A DNA stretch of 14,886 nt from Hellea sp. (GCA_020628635.1 JAHDEU010000017.1:1-14886); one strand, 5' to 3'. Shown: positions 6,249 to 14,886, numbered from the stretch's first letter. Numbers and translations are program-made. Notes: a model not told the origin generated them from the letters alone.

Positions 6249-6881
6249 TCAGCGCGGAGCACCCACCACCCGCATCGTCAGGTTCACCCGCCCGCCGCCC
6301 GGAAACGCGCTCTCAGGCAGCAGCGCGCTCGTGCCCGCATAGATGCGCGGGACAGAGTGGTGGCATTGCCGCGCCTCGCCCGCCATCACCACGACGTCCC
6401 CGGAGTGCAGGCGCAGCCCCGCCGTCGGTCCGCCCCGCGCGCGGCTGCCCATGCGGAACATGGCGTCGTCTCCCAGGCTGACGGACACGACCGGCGCGCG
6501 CAGGTCGAACTCGTCGCGGTCCACATGCGCGCCCATTTTCGAGCCCTCGCGATACCAGTTGATCAGACAGGCTTCGGGCGGCTCCGGCCAATCCGTCACG
6601 TCGTGCCAGAGCGCACGCAGCGCATCCGGCAAGGCGGGCCAGGGCGCGCCGGTGACGGGGTGGTCCGGCTGGTAGCGGTAGCCGCCCTCCCGGTCCGTCA
6701 CCCAGCCCAGCGGTCCGAAATTGCTCATCAGCACGGATAGCGGCGCGCCCGTGCGCGGCATAGTCGGCTGGTAGAGCGGGGCAGCGCGCAGACCCTCCAC
6801 CACCGCGTCGATCAGCGCCGCCTGCTCGGCTGGCATGAAGTAGAGCGGGTGGTGGGCGAAACCGTCAGGAAACCCCGTCAC
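6249..6881 (-). CDS. alkB: AlkB, alpha-ketoglutarate-dependent DNA/RNA dealkylase
   Basis: An Fe(II)/2-oxoglutarate dioxygenase that removes methyl groups from 1-methyladenine and 3-methylcytosine by oxidative demethylation. The 210 residues match E. coli AlkB closely in length and motif order: PLSVLMSNFGPLGWVTD (47-63, base-recognition lid), YQPDHPVTGAPWPALP, and ACLINWYREGSKMGAHVDRDE. It carries the iron ligands H119, D121 and H175, and the 2-oxoglutarate-binding arginines R198 and R204 in RVNLTMR. All catalytic residues are present. It starts with GTG inside the stop of the upstream lipoprotein gene (GTGA overlap), so it is translationally coupled as the third gene of the minus-strand run from uvsE. 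No Ada-type regulator or Ada box was seen nearby. Confidence 0.95.
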   Translation of the reverse strand: MTGFPDGFAHHPLYFMPAEQAALIDAVVEGLRAAPLYQPTMPRTGAPLSVLMSNFGPLGWVTDREGGYRYQPDHPVTGAPWPALPDALRALWHDVTDWPEPPEACLINWYREGSKMGAHVDRDEFDLRAPVVSVSLGDDAMFRMGSRARGGPTAGLRLHSGDVVVMAGEARQCHHSVPRIYAGTSALLPESAFPGGGRVNLTMRVVGAPR

Positions 6882-7975
6882 CGCGCGGTGGCCGGCACGA
6901 CGAAGGAGACGAGCTCACCGTCCTCGAACTCTGCCACGATCCCGACCGCCTCGCTCATGGCGCGCAGCTCGGCCAGCGGGTCCTCCACCACCTCGCCCGC
7001 GAAACGCGGCATGCGCGCGACGAGGTCCGGCTCCGCGCCGAGATCGAGCATGGCATTGAAGTGGTGCTCCGCCGTGTATCCCTCCTCGCCCATGCGGCGT
7101 GACATCTTCCAGAGGTCCTCCAAGCTGTGCTCGCCAGTGGCGGCATCCGCGATCAGCGCGAGCAGGTCGCCGCAATCGTAATTGCCCTCATTCCCGCGGG
7201 CGATAGCGTCCTCCAGCGTGCGGCCCTCCAGCGCCTGGTCGCAGAGCGCGTAGTTCTCCGCATATTGCTGCAGCCGCACGGCTTCGTCCGCCAACTCCAG
7301 ATCCATCGCGACCTGCAGCGAGATGGCTTCGGCCGCGCCCTCGCCGATCCAGGCATGGCGGGGGGGCTCGTAGCGCGTCTTGCCCTGATAGATATGCGTC
7401 GCCTCATGGGCCAAGAAGCGCTGCAGATAGGGCTGGATGCGCGGGTTCTCGGTGCGCAGCACATCGCCGCTGATCTCGAACGCCATCATGTTGCCCGCAA
7501 GCGCCGTCACGGCCGCGCGGTCCTGCAGCGGGATCAGGCTGAACGCGCCGAGAAAGACCGCGTCCGCGCCGTCGGAAAACGGAATGCGCGGCGTATAGGC
7601 CGCCTGCACTTCGCCGGAACAGGGCTGGAAGGAGAAGCGGGCGACTTCGGGCGCGCCGGGCTCGAACAGGATGGCATCGATCCCGTCGATCCGCTCCACG
7701 CTCACCCCCGGCGTCTGCGACACCCACTCATCGCTGCACCAGTCCGCGCCGGCGCGCACGAAGGCGAAGGCGTCAAAGCCCGGATCGCGCGTGATCTGCA
7801 GCGTCCAGTCTCCGCGCCCACCATCAGACAGCAGCAGGGAAGCGGGTGGCAAGGTTTCAGCTATGGCGGCGACTGCCTCGATGTCGGGCGCTTCAGCCCG
7901 CTCGCCCTGCTGGCAGGCGGCCAAGCAAGCGGTGGTCATCACGGCGAGCCCGGTGGCTGTCATGGATCGGATCAT
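6878..7975 (-). CDS. Lipoprotein with gluzincin-like HExxH metallopeptidase site
   Basis: A 365-residue predicted lipoprotein. MIRSMTATGLAVMTTACLAAC gives a lipobox LAAC with the acylated cysteine at 21. The central motif FLAHEATHIYQG has HEATH at 190-194, and WIGEGAAEAI supplies E212 about 18 residues later. This is the HExxH...EGxAE arrangement of MA-clan peptidases such as the peptidase_MA-like families, so zinc-dependent proteolysis in the envelope is likely. The N-terminal 180 residues hold two cysteines (80 and 119) and resemble nothing I know. Ribosome site GGGAG at 7984-7988. It sits between uvsE and alkB and overlaps alkB by four bases. Why an envelope peptidase should be coupled to a DNA dealkylase is unclear, and a shared stress signal is only one reading. 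Substrate unknown. Confidence 0.78.
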   Translation of the reverse strand: MIRSMTATGLAVMTTACLAACQQGERAEAPDIEAVAAIAETLPPASLLLSDGGRGDWTLQITRDPGFDAFAFVRAGADWCSDEWVSQTPGVSVERIDGIDAILFEPGAPEVARFSFQPCSGEVQAAYTPRIPFSDGADAVFLGAFSLIPLQDRAAVTALAGNMMAFEISGDVLRTENPRIQPYLQRFLAHEATHIYQGKTRYEPPRHAWIGEGAAEAISLQVAMDLELADEAVRLQQYAENYALCDQALEGRTLEDAIARGNEGNYDCGDLLALIADAATGEHSLEDLWKMSRRMGEEGYTAEHHFNAMLDLGAEPDLVARMPRFAGEVVEDPLAELRAMSEAVGIVAEFEDGELVSFVVPATAR

Positions 7976-7995
7976 GGTCGCGTCTCCCGCCGCTC

Positions 7996-8024
7996 ATTTG
8001 CCCGCGGCGAAAGAGTCTGTCCAA
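7996..8024 (-). promoter_or_regulatory. Possible promoter between uvsE and the lipoprotein gene
   Basis: Read on the minus strand, TTGGAC (8024-8019) and GCAAAT (8001-7996) are 17 bases apart, upstream of the ribosome site at 7988-7984. If active, the lipoprotein-alkB pair would have its own transcript besides readthrough from uvsE. The -10 is weak. No intrinsic terminator is seen in the 65-base gap. Confidence 0.35.
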
Positions 8025-8040
8025 TATCGGTTCAGTCAGA

Positions 8041-9090
8041 TTAGGCCGCCTCGGACAGCTCCGCTTCCACTGCCGGCACTTCCATCCCGAACAACGGCGC
8101 GACGTCTGCCCCGTAGCGCAAAATGTCCGCGCGCAAACGCAGCAGGGCGAGGTCCTTGCTCTTGCATTCCAGCATGACGTCGAAAGCGCGCTCTTCGGCG
8201 AGGTGGCGCACATCGCGGGCGAACTGGATGAACTGGAACGGGTTGATGTAGTCGCTATGGCCCGTCCAGACCGGCGGCTGCGGGTAGTCGGTCAGGCGGT
8301 TGGTTTCCTTGCTCTTGCGCCGGATCACGCGCATTTCCGTGCGCGGGCTGGAGAAGTGCATTTTTGGCTTCTGACCCTCCGGCCAGCTGGCGAGCGCCGT
8401 CTCGAACGCATCGACCATGGGCAGACCCGTCGGGTTGTAGCACCAGTGGTGGTGGTAGTCGAAGACGAGCCGGACGCCCGTGCGCTTCTGGATCCAGATC
8501 ACGTCATCGGCGCCAAAGCGCAGGTCGTCGTTTTCCAGCACCAGTCGGCGGCGAGCATTCTCCGGCAGGCGGTCATAGTTGCGCACCCAGCGCTCTTTCG
8601 CGGCCCGGTGGTCGCCGTAAACCCCGCCCACATGCGTCACCAGAATGCTCTCCGGCGGCATGCCCATGCGGTCGAGCATCTCGGCCTGGCTTGCGAGATC
8701 GTTGAACGACTTCTGCAACACCTCTTCGTCCGGCGTGTTGATCAGCACATATTGCGACGGGTGGAAGGTCAGGCGGATGCCGAGCTGCCTCGCCTTCTTG
8801 CCGACCGCCGCGAGTTCCGCATCGCTCTCTGCGACCATGGAGTGAAAGCGCGGCATGTCGGGATGGGTGGCGTAGGGGGCAAGGTCGCTGCTCATGCGGT
8901 AGAAGCGGATGTCCACGCTGTCGAGATAGTCCAGCATGGCGTCGAGATATTCGAGCGACACCTTCAGATGCGGGTCGTTCTTGTGGCGGCGGGCGTCGTG
9001 GCTTTTCAGGCCCTCCTTGCCGATCGCCTTGACGGCGATTCCGAGTTCGATGCGCTCGCGTGGATTGTCCGATGTCGTGAGTCGTCTCAT
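8041..9090 (-). CDS. uvsE: UV damage endonuclease UvdE/UvsE
   Basis: A TIM-barrel metal-dependent endonuclease that nicks DNA just 5' of UV photoproducts and some other lesions, opening an alternative excision repair route. The 349 residues show the family blocks in order: ELGIAVKAIG (15-24), RFYRMSSDLAPY (62-73), TFHPSQYVLINTP (108-120), THVGGVYGD (152-160), LVLENDD (183-189), FDYHHHW (210-216), KMHFSSPR (243-250), HSDYI (278-282) and LECKSKDLAL (308-317). These supply the histidine, aspartate and glutamate metal ligands, including H110, H153, E186, D211, H245, H278 and E308. The stretch 251-277 between KMHFSSPR and HSDYI is longer and more basic than in the Thermus enzyme as I remember it. 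It is the first gene of the minus-strand run and is divergent from the DHH gene, 88 bases away. Confidence 0.95.
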   Translation of the reverse strand: MRRLTTSDNPRERIELGIAVKAIGKEGLKSHDARRHKNDPHLKVSLEYLDAMLDYLDSVDIRFYRMSSDLAPYATHPDMPRFHSMVAESDAELAAVGKKARQLGIRLTFHPSQYVLINTPDEEVLQKSFNDLASQAEMLDRMGMPPESILVTHVGGVYGDHRAAKERWVRNYDRLPENARRRLVLENDDLRFGADDVIWIQKRTGVRLVFDYHHHWCYNPTGLPMVDAFETALASWPEGQKPKMHFSSPRTEMRVIRRKSKETNRLTDYPQPPVWTGHSDYINPFQFIQFARDVRHLAEERAFDVMLECKSKDLALLRLRADILRYGADVAPLFGMEVPAVEAELSEAA

Positions 9091-9178
9091 GCGAGCTCAA
9101 TCCACGCGGAGCGCCCGCCGTTCCGCCCTGCGACGTTTCGCGGGCGAACGCGAGCGCCCCCGTCGGCGTTGGACCCGC
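9091..9178. promoter_or_regulatory. Divergent intergenic region of uvsE and the DHH gene
   Basis: This 88-base gap must hold the promoters of both divergent genes, but I see no good -35/-10 pair on either strand. There is an imperfect inverted repeat CGTTTCGC/GCGAACG at about 9133-9149, which could be a binding site. No alphaproteobacterial LexA box (GTTC-N7-GTTC) is present. Confidence 0.3.
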
Positions 9179-10252
9179 ATGACGAGCCTGCCCAATATGC
9201 GCTTCCCAGACCGCGTCGCGCACGACTTCCCGCTCTGGTGCGAGGGCCTGTCCGGCCCGCCGCTGTTGTGCGGTCACCACGATGCGGACGGGCTCTCCGC
9301 GCTCGCCATAATGGCGCGGGCCTGGGAGATGCACACCGGAGAGCGCCCGCCCCTGCGCATCGTCGGGCGCGGCGAGAATGCGTGGACGCCGGAGTTCGCC
9401 GCCGCGCTGGGCGATGATCTGCACGGGCTCGTTCTGCTCGATCTGGGAACAGCGGAGGCCAAGCCCACCGACGCACCGCTCTGCGTCATCGACCACCACG
9501 TCCCCACCAGCGAGGCTGACGACCGGCTCGTGCTGTCGGGCTATGGCCAGGACCCCGTTCCGTCCACCTCGCTGATCGCGTGGTGGGCGGCGAAAGGGCT
9601 GGTCGGCGAGCGCGCCGATCCCCTGCTCTGGCTCGCCTATGTCGGCGCGATGGGCGACATGGCGGACAAGGGGTTCCCCGACATCGACCGCGCGCGCAAG
9701 CTCTACAAGGTCGGCAAGACGCGCGAGGTGGTGAGCCTCGTCAATGCGCCGCGCCGCAGCCCGTCCGGCGATGCGTCGCCCGCGCTTGAATGGCTGCTCG
9801 CGTCCGACAGCCCGGAGGATGCGCTCACCGGCGAACACCCGGCGCGCGCCGCCTGCGAGGCCGCGCGCGACGTGGTCAAGCAGGCCACCGCCGAGGGCCG
9901 CCGCGCCCCTCCCCGCTTCGGCTCCGTGTACGGTTCCGACGTCGCCATCATCCGCGTGGACACGCCCTGCCAGGTCCACCCGCTGATCGCGCAGAGCTGG
10001 GCCGGACGCCTCAAGCCCGCCATCTGCTTTGCCGCCAATGCGGACATCGAGCCGGGCCGGGTGAGTTTTTCGGGCCGCACGCGGGGCGATGCCGACATCA
10101 TCGACTTCCTGGCCGCCCACGCACCCGCTGGCGCGGACCGCACGCGCTACGGCAATGGCCACCGCAAGGCCGCCGGCGGGAGCCTTCCGGTGGAGCAGTG
10201 GAATGCGTGGGTGGAGAGCCTGGGGTTCGACGCGCGGGTCAAGGTCGGATGA
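9179..10252 (+). CDS. DHH-family phosphoesterase (stand-alone RecJ-like)
   Basis: A 357-residue protein of the DHH/DHHA1 superfamily, whose members cleave phosphodiester or phosphoanhydride bonds in single-stranded nucleic acid, nanoRNA or cyclic dinucleotides with manganese. Motif I is GHHDADG (32-38), motif II is LLDLG (86-90), motif III is the signature VIDHHVP (103-109), and motif IV is AMGDMADKG (157-165). The C-terminal DHHA1 element is GNGHRKAAGG (325-334). All metal-binding motifs are present. It is shorter than RecJ and lacks an obvious OB domain, so the substrate is open. I chose ATG 9179, giving MTSLPNMRFPDRVAHDFPLW; ATG 9197 is the alternative. The open frame extends upstream into uvsE sequence but that part has no family resemblance. 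Its neighbours uvsE and alkB favour a repair or nucleotide-salvage role, by inference. Confidence 0.87.
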   Translation: MTSLPNMRFPDRVAHDFPLWCEGLSGPPLLCGHHDADGLSALAIMARAWEMHTGERPPLRIVGRGENAWTPEFAAALGDDLHGLVLLDLGTAEAKPTDAPLCVIDHHVPTSEADDRLVLSGYGQDPVPSTSLIAWWAAKGLVGERADPLLWLAYVGAMGDMADKGFPDIDRARKLYKVGKTREVVSLVNAPRRSPSGDASPALEWLLASDSPEDALTGEHPARAACEAARDVVKQATAEGRRAPPRFGSVYGSDVAIIRVDTPCQVHPLIAQSWAGRLKPAICFAANADIEPGRVSFSGRTRGDADIIDFLAAHAPAGADRTRYGNGHRKAAGGSLPVEQWNAWVESLGFDARVKVG

Positions 10253-10286
10253 GGCACTTGTAAGGTGCGTCGCGGCGGGAGCGCGC

Positions 10287-10292
10287 TACAAT
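10287..10292 (+). promoter_or_regulatory. -10 box for a leaderless DUF1287 message
   Basis: TACAAT is close to the -10 consensus and lies exactly six bases before ATG 10299. That would put the transcript start on or beside the start codon. No clear -35 sits 17 bases upstream (GGTGCG at 10264-10269). No ribosome site is visible, in line with a leaderless gene. Confidence 0.5.
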
Positions 10293-10298
10293 CCCGCC

Positions 10299-10877
10299 AT
10301 GCGCCTCGCTCTCGCATTGCTGCTGATCCTTGCCGCCGGCCCCGCTTTCGCCAACCCGGTCGCGGATGCAGCGCGCGACAGGCTGGCGGCCGATGTGCGC
10401 TATGACGGGCGTTATGTGCGGCTGGACTATCCGGGCGGCGATGTGCCCGCCGAGATCGGCGTCTGCACGGATGTGGTGATCCGGTCCTTGCGGGCGGCCA
10501 AGGGGCTGGACCTGCAAGTGGCCGTGCATGAGGACATGCGCGCGAACTTCGCGGCCTATCCCGCCAATTGGGGCCTCTCCCGGCCGGACCGCAATATCGA
10601 CCACCGCCGCGTGCCGAATCTCGAGACCTGGTTCACCCGCGAGGGCCATGCCCTCCCCCGGTCCAGCGATCCGGCCGACTACCGGCCTGGCGACATCGTC
10701 AGCTGGCGGCTGGACGGCGGGTCTGGCAGAGGCGGCCTGCCGCATATCGGCATTGTGTCGGACCGGCATGCGCGCAGCGGCAATCCGCTGATCATCCACA
10801 ATATCGGGCGCGGGCCGGAGGAGAGCGACATGCTGTTTTCCCACACGATCACGGGCCATTTCCGCCTGCCGGACTAG
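10299..10877 (+). CDS. DUF1287 exported protein
   Basis: A 192-residue exported protein with a signal peptide MRLALALLLILAAGPAFA (1-18). It carries nearly every conserved block of the DUF1287 family: RYVRLDYPGGDVP (38-50), GVCTDVVIRSLR (54-65), VHEDM, PDRNIDHRRVPNLETWF (96-112), YRPGDIVSW, LPHIGIVSD (147-155) and IIHNIG (165-170). C56 followed by H149 and H167/N168 is the order expected of an NlpC/P60-like cysteine hydrolase fold. A periplasmic cell-wall or amide hydrolase role is therefore plausible but not established for this family. It lies 46 bases after the DHH gene. A weak stem AGCTG/CAGCT (10876-10891) follows the stop without a T-run. Confidence 0.88.
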   Translation: MRLALALLLILAAGPAFANPVADAARDRLAADVRYDGRYVRLDYPGGDVPAEIGVCTDVVIRSLRAAKGLDLQVAVHEDMRANFAAYPANWGLSRPDRNIDHRRVPNLETWFTREGHALPRSSDPADYRPGDIVSWRLDGGSGRGGLPHIGIVSDRHARSGNPLIIHNIGRGPEESDMLFSHTITGHFRLPD

Positions 10878-10933
10878 CTGTCCCCCCAGCTGTTCCTTGG
10901 CGCCGAGCACGCCTCAGCAAAAATCGCCCCAAA

Positions 10934-10963
10934 CCCTTGCGAGCGCGTCACAGCGCCCCATAT
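10934..10963 (+). promoter_or_regulatory. Sigma-32 (RpoH) heat-shock promoter of dnaK
   Basis: CCCTTGCGA (10934-10942) and CCCCATAT (10956-10963) with a 13-base spacer match the heat-shock consensus (CTTGAA, 11-16 bases, CCCCATNT), as at E. coli dnaK. Transcription should begin near 10970, giving a leader of about 95 bases. No CIRCE repeat is present, so control is probably by RpoH rather than HrcA. Confidence 0.85.
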
Positions 10964-11065
10964 CGGCTCTGAACGCTCCCGCCGGGCCGAGCCGGACGCG
11001 CGGGAACTCGCAACAAATCAAGACGTTGGGTGCCGCATAGCCGGGCCCGGAAACTGGAGTGAAAC

Positions 11066-12982
<1,917 letters not shown>

Positions 12983-12999
12983 GAGCTGCGAAGACTTTG

Positions 13000-13029
13000 A
13001 AGGCCCCGCTGGAGACAGCGGGGCCTTTT
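13000..13029 (+). terminator. Intrinsic terminator after dnaK
   Basis: An 11-bp perfect stem, with arms at 13000-13010 and 13017-13027 (core GGCCCCGCT / AGCGGGGCC) and loop GGAGAC, runs into TTTT (13026-13029). It sits between dnaK and the methyltransferase-dnaJ pair. It would hold downstream expression below that of dnaK, with dnaJ reached by readthrough or an unseen promoter. The T-run is short, so it may leak. Confidence 0.85.
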
Positions 13030-13070
13030 CGCGACCAGAGGCCGACAAGGCCCCTCGCGAGACCAGTCTG

Positions 13071-13919
13071 ATGGGGACCACCACCGACACATCCAGCCCG
13101 TTCGGGCACTATGCCTTGCCGCCTGCGCGCGAGGCCGTGCGCCTCGCTGCGCGCCGCTCGGGTGGCGGACGGCTCGGCCGCTGGGCCATCTCCCTGCGCC
13201 GCAAGCGCGCCATCCGGGGGCTGTCCGAGCCTTTCGACGTGGCTGTTGCGCCCGGCGTGAACGCCCGGCTCTACCCGTCCACCAACCGCTGCGAAAAGCG
13301 CGCCCTGTGCGGCGTGCAGGTCTGGGACCCGGTCGAGCGCGATGCGCTGCGCGGCGCCATAGAAGCCCACCGGGACGATGCGCCCTTCACCTTTCTCGAC
13401 GTCGGCGCGAATGTCGGGCTCTACTCTCTGTTCGCGCATTCCTACGCGCTAAGCTCCGGCACACCCATCCGCATCGTCGCCGTCGAGCCCAATCCGGAGA
13501 TCGCCGACCGGCTGGTCTTCAATGCGGAGGCGTCCGGCGCGCAATTCGCCCATGCCCGCGTGGCCATCAGTTCCGAACCCGGCCACGTCTTCATGCATGA
13601 CGGCGGGGGCAATCGCGGCGAGGCGGCGATCAGCGACGACCGGACCGACATCCGCGTGCGCGCCCTGCCGCTGGCGGACCTCTGTGCCGAGCTCGACATC
13701 ACCCGCATCCACGCGCTGAAGATCGACATAGAGGGGCACGACGTGCCCGCGCTGTCTGATTTCTTCCGCGACGTGCCCGCCGCGCTCCATCCCGACATGA
13801 TGATCCTGGAGCTGTCAGCCATGACTGCAGAGCCGCTCATTGCGGTGGCGAGCGCCCATGACTACCTGATCACGGAGGCGACCTCCATGAACGCAATCTT
13901 TCACAAACGGACAGCCTGA
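13071..13919 (+). CDS. FkbM-family SAM-dependent methyltransferase
   Basis: A 282-residue predicted methyltransferase. The Rossmann motif I is FLDVGANVGLYSL (108-120), VEPNP (138-142) is the acidic end of strand 2, and LKIDIEGHD (216-224) is the FkbM hallmark. FkbM-type enzymes mostly O-methylate sugars, lipids or natural products, and the acceptor here cannot be told. A basic N-terminal stretch (about 36-49, rich in arginine) precedes the fold. ATG 13071 lacks a strong ribosome site; the frame is open further upstream but that part overlaps dnaK and the terminator. The stop TGA shares its A with the ATG of dnaJ, so translation of the two is coupled. A methyltransferase here is unusual, since dnaK and dnaJ are normally adjacent. 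Confidence 0.88.
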   Translation: MGTTTDTSSPFGHYALPPAREAVRLAARRSGGGRLGRWAISLRRKRAIRGLSEPFDVAVAPGVNARLYPSTNRCEKRALCGVQVWDPVERDALRGAIEAHRDDAPFTFLDVGANVGLYSLFAHSYALSSGTPIRIVAVEPNPEIADRLVFNAEASGAQFAHARVAISSEPGHVFMHDGGGNRGEAAISDDRTDIRVRALPLADLCAELDITRIHALKIDIEGHDVPALSDFFRDVPAALHPDMMILELSAMTAEPLIAVASAHDYLITEATSMNAIFHKRTA

Positions 13920-14886
13920 TGGCCAAACGCGACTATTACGACGTCCTCGGTGTGGCCAAGACGGCCGACGCCAAGCAGCTCAAGAGCGCCTTCCGCAAGC
14001 GCGCCATGGAGTGCCATCCCGACCGCCACCCGGATGACCCCGAAGCGGAAGGCCGCTTCAAGGAGCTGAACGAGGCTTACGGCATTCTCTCTGACGAGCA
14101 GAAGCGCGCTGCCTATGACCGCATGGGCCACGCCGCCTTCGAGGGCGGCATGGGTGGCGGTGGTGGTGCGGGCTTCCACGACTTCTCCGACATCTTTTCG
14201 CAGATCTTCGGCCAGGGCGGCGCGGGCGGGGCTGGCGGTTTCGCCGACATGTTCGGCGGCGGTGGCCGCGCTGGCGGACGCGCGCAGACGGTCGCGCGCG
14301 GGCAGGACCTGCGCTACGAGATGGAGATCAGCCTCGACGAGGCCTTCCGCGGCAAGGAGCTGACCATCGAGGTTCCGATCGCCGAAGATTGCGAGCGCTG
14401 CGACGGCGTGGGTGCGGAACCGGGTGCCAAGGTCGAGACCTGCGGCACATGCGGCGGTCAGGGCCGCGTGCGCACGCAGCAGGGCTTTTTCACCATGGAA
14501 CGGGCCTGCCCGACCTGCGGCGGCCAGGGCGAATACGTCTCGGACCCCTGCCATGAGTGCGACGGCGCGGGCCAGGTCAATGTCGCGACCGAGCTCGACG
14601 TGTCGATCCCGGCGGGCGTGCAGGACGGCACAAAGATCAGGCTCGCGGGCCAGGGCAACCAGGCCCCCAAGCGCGGCGCCATGCAGCGCCAACGCGGCGA
14701 TCTCTACCTCTTCATCTCCGTCGCCCCGCACGACATGTTCGAGCGCGAGGGCGCGAACCTGTTCATGCGCGCGCCCGTGCCGATGACCACGGCCGCGCTC
14801 GGCGGGGAGATCGAGATCCCCACCATCGACGGCGGCCGCACCAAGATGAAGATCGCGCCCGGCAGCCAGGGCGGCAAGCGCATGCG
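13919..14886 (+). CDS. dnaJ: DnaJ, Hsp40 co-chaperone (3' end beyond the window)
   Basis: The J-domain partner that delivers clients to DnaK and stimulates its ATPase. The frame opens MAKRDYYDVLGVAKTADAKQ and stays open for 322 codons to the end of the window, so about the last 50-60 residues are missing. The J domain (1-70) has HPD at 33-35. A Gly/Phe-rich linker runs about 76-116 with FHDFSDIFSQIF inside it. The zinc region has four CxxCxGxG repeats: CERCDGVG (158), CGTCGGQG (175), CPTCGGQG (197) and CHECDGAG (211), with all eight cysteines present. This is therefore a full class A DnaJ, not CbpA. The substrate-binding domain follows (DLYLFISVAPHDMFER; the GGEIEIPTIDG block). The start ATG overlaps the methyltransferase stop by one base, and no separate ribosome site stands out. 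Confidence 0.98.
   Translation, partial: MAKRDYYDVLGVAKTADAKQLKSAFRKRAMECHPDRHPDDPEAEGRFKELNEAYGILSDEQKRAAYDRMGHAAFEGGMGGGGGAGFHDFSDIFSQIFGQGGAGGAGGFADMFGGGGRAGGRAQTVARGQDLRYEMEISLDEAFRGKELTIEVPIAEDCERCDGVGAEPGAKVETCGTCGGQGRVRTQQGFFTMERACPTCGGQGEYVSDPCHECDGAGQVNVATELDVSIPAGVQDGTKIRLAGQGNQAPKRGAMQRQRGDLYLFISVAPHDMFEREGANLFMRAPVPMTTAALGGEIEIPTIDGGRTKMKIAPGSQGGKRM

Noticed and set aside
6245..6255. GCGCT-C-AGCGC as a terminator between the exported protein and alkB
   Set aside because: Five-base stem with a one-base loop and no T-run on either strand; it overlaps both stop regions by chance.
9091..9178. LexA (SOS) box for uvsE
   Set aside because: No GTTC-N7-GTTC match; the only GAAC/GTTC half lacks a partner at the right distance.
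7127..9417. Long plus-strand frames opposite the lipoprotein and uvsE genes
   Set aside because: The minus-strand genes have clear families and start signals; the plus frames are antisense shadows without domains.
8573..10162. Long minus-strand frame across the start of uvsE and the DHH gene
   Set aside because: It runs antisense to the DHH motifs and in another frame of uvsE; no family pattern.
10876..10907. Terminator after the DUF1287 gene
   Set aside because: AGCTG/CAGCT is only five pairs and the next CTTGGC/GCCGAG is imperfect; no T-run follows either.
10970..11065. CIRCE element or RNA thermometer in the dnaK leader
   Set aside because: No CIRCE inverted repeat (TTAGCACTC type) is present, and no ROSE or FourU pairing to the TGGAG ribosome site was found. 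The palindrome CCGGGCCCGG at 11041-11050 is short and does not cover the ribosome site.

Overview
The window is a GC-rich stretch of bacterial chromosome. It is most likely from an alphaproteobacterium of the Caulobacterales/Hyphomonadales/Maricaulales kind. The signs are strong codon bias to G/C, a DnaK tail of alphaproteobacterial style, a BlaI/M56 pair, a membrane PQQ dehydrogenase, a DUF1287 protein, and genes whose -10 box sits six bases before the start codon. The placement is inference. I see no tRNA, rRNA, CRISPR array, transposase or phage gene.

Layout. 1-245 holds no gene, but 19-139 is a 121-base, indel-free imperfect palindrome that can fold as a four-way cloverleaf with two hairpins of complementary loop. 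It looks like a REP doublet (REPIN) or MITE. 276-1897 is a two-gene operon: a BlaI/MecI-type repressor with two operator palindromes on its own promoter, coupled to an M56 membrane metallopeptidase that ends in a TonB-C-like domain. 2046-4972 carries a membrane-anchored PQQ dehydrogenase of the glucose/quinate family and a DoxX-like membrane protein. 4969-5241 (minus) is a small CBU_0592-type membrane protein sharing its stop tetranucleotide with the DoxX gene. 5322-6245 is an unrecognised exported protein, poorer in GC than its surroundings.

6249-9090 (minus) is a compact run in the order uvsE (UV damage endonuclease), a lipoprotein with a gluzincin-like HExxH site, and alkB (alkylated-DNA dioxygenase). 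The last two overlap by four bases. Divergent from uvsE is a DHH-family phosphoesterase (9179-10252), followed by an exported DUF1287 protein (10299-10877). Three genes related to nucleic acid repair or turnover therefore lie together.

10934-14886 is the heat-shock chaperone locus: a sigma-32-type promoter, dnaK, an intrinsic terminator, an FkbM-type methyltransferase, then dnaJ, which starts inside the methyltransferase stop codon and runs off the window. The methyltransferase between dnaK and dnaJ, and its coupling to dnaJ, is the oddest piece of gene order here.

Most useful leads: the cloverleaf repeat at 19-139, the methyltransferase wedged into dnaK-dnaJ, the peptidase lipoprotein inside a repair operon, and the repressor/M56 pair with an exchanged sensor domain.
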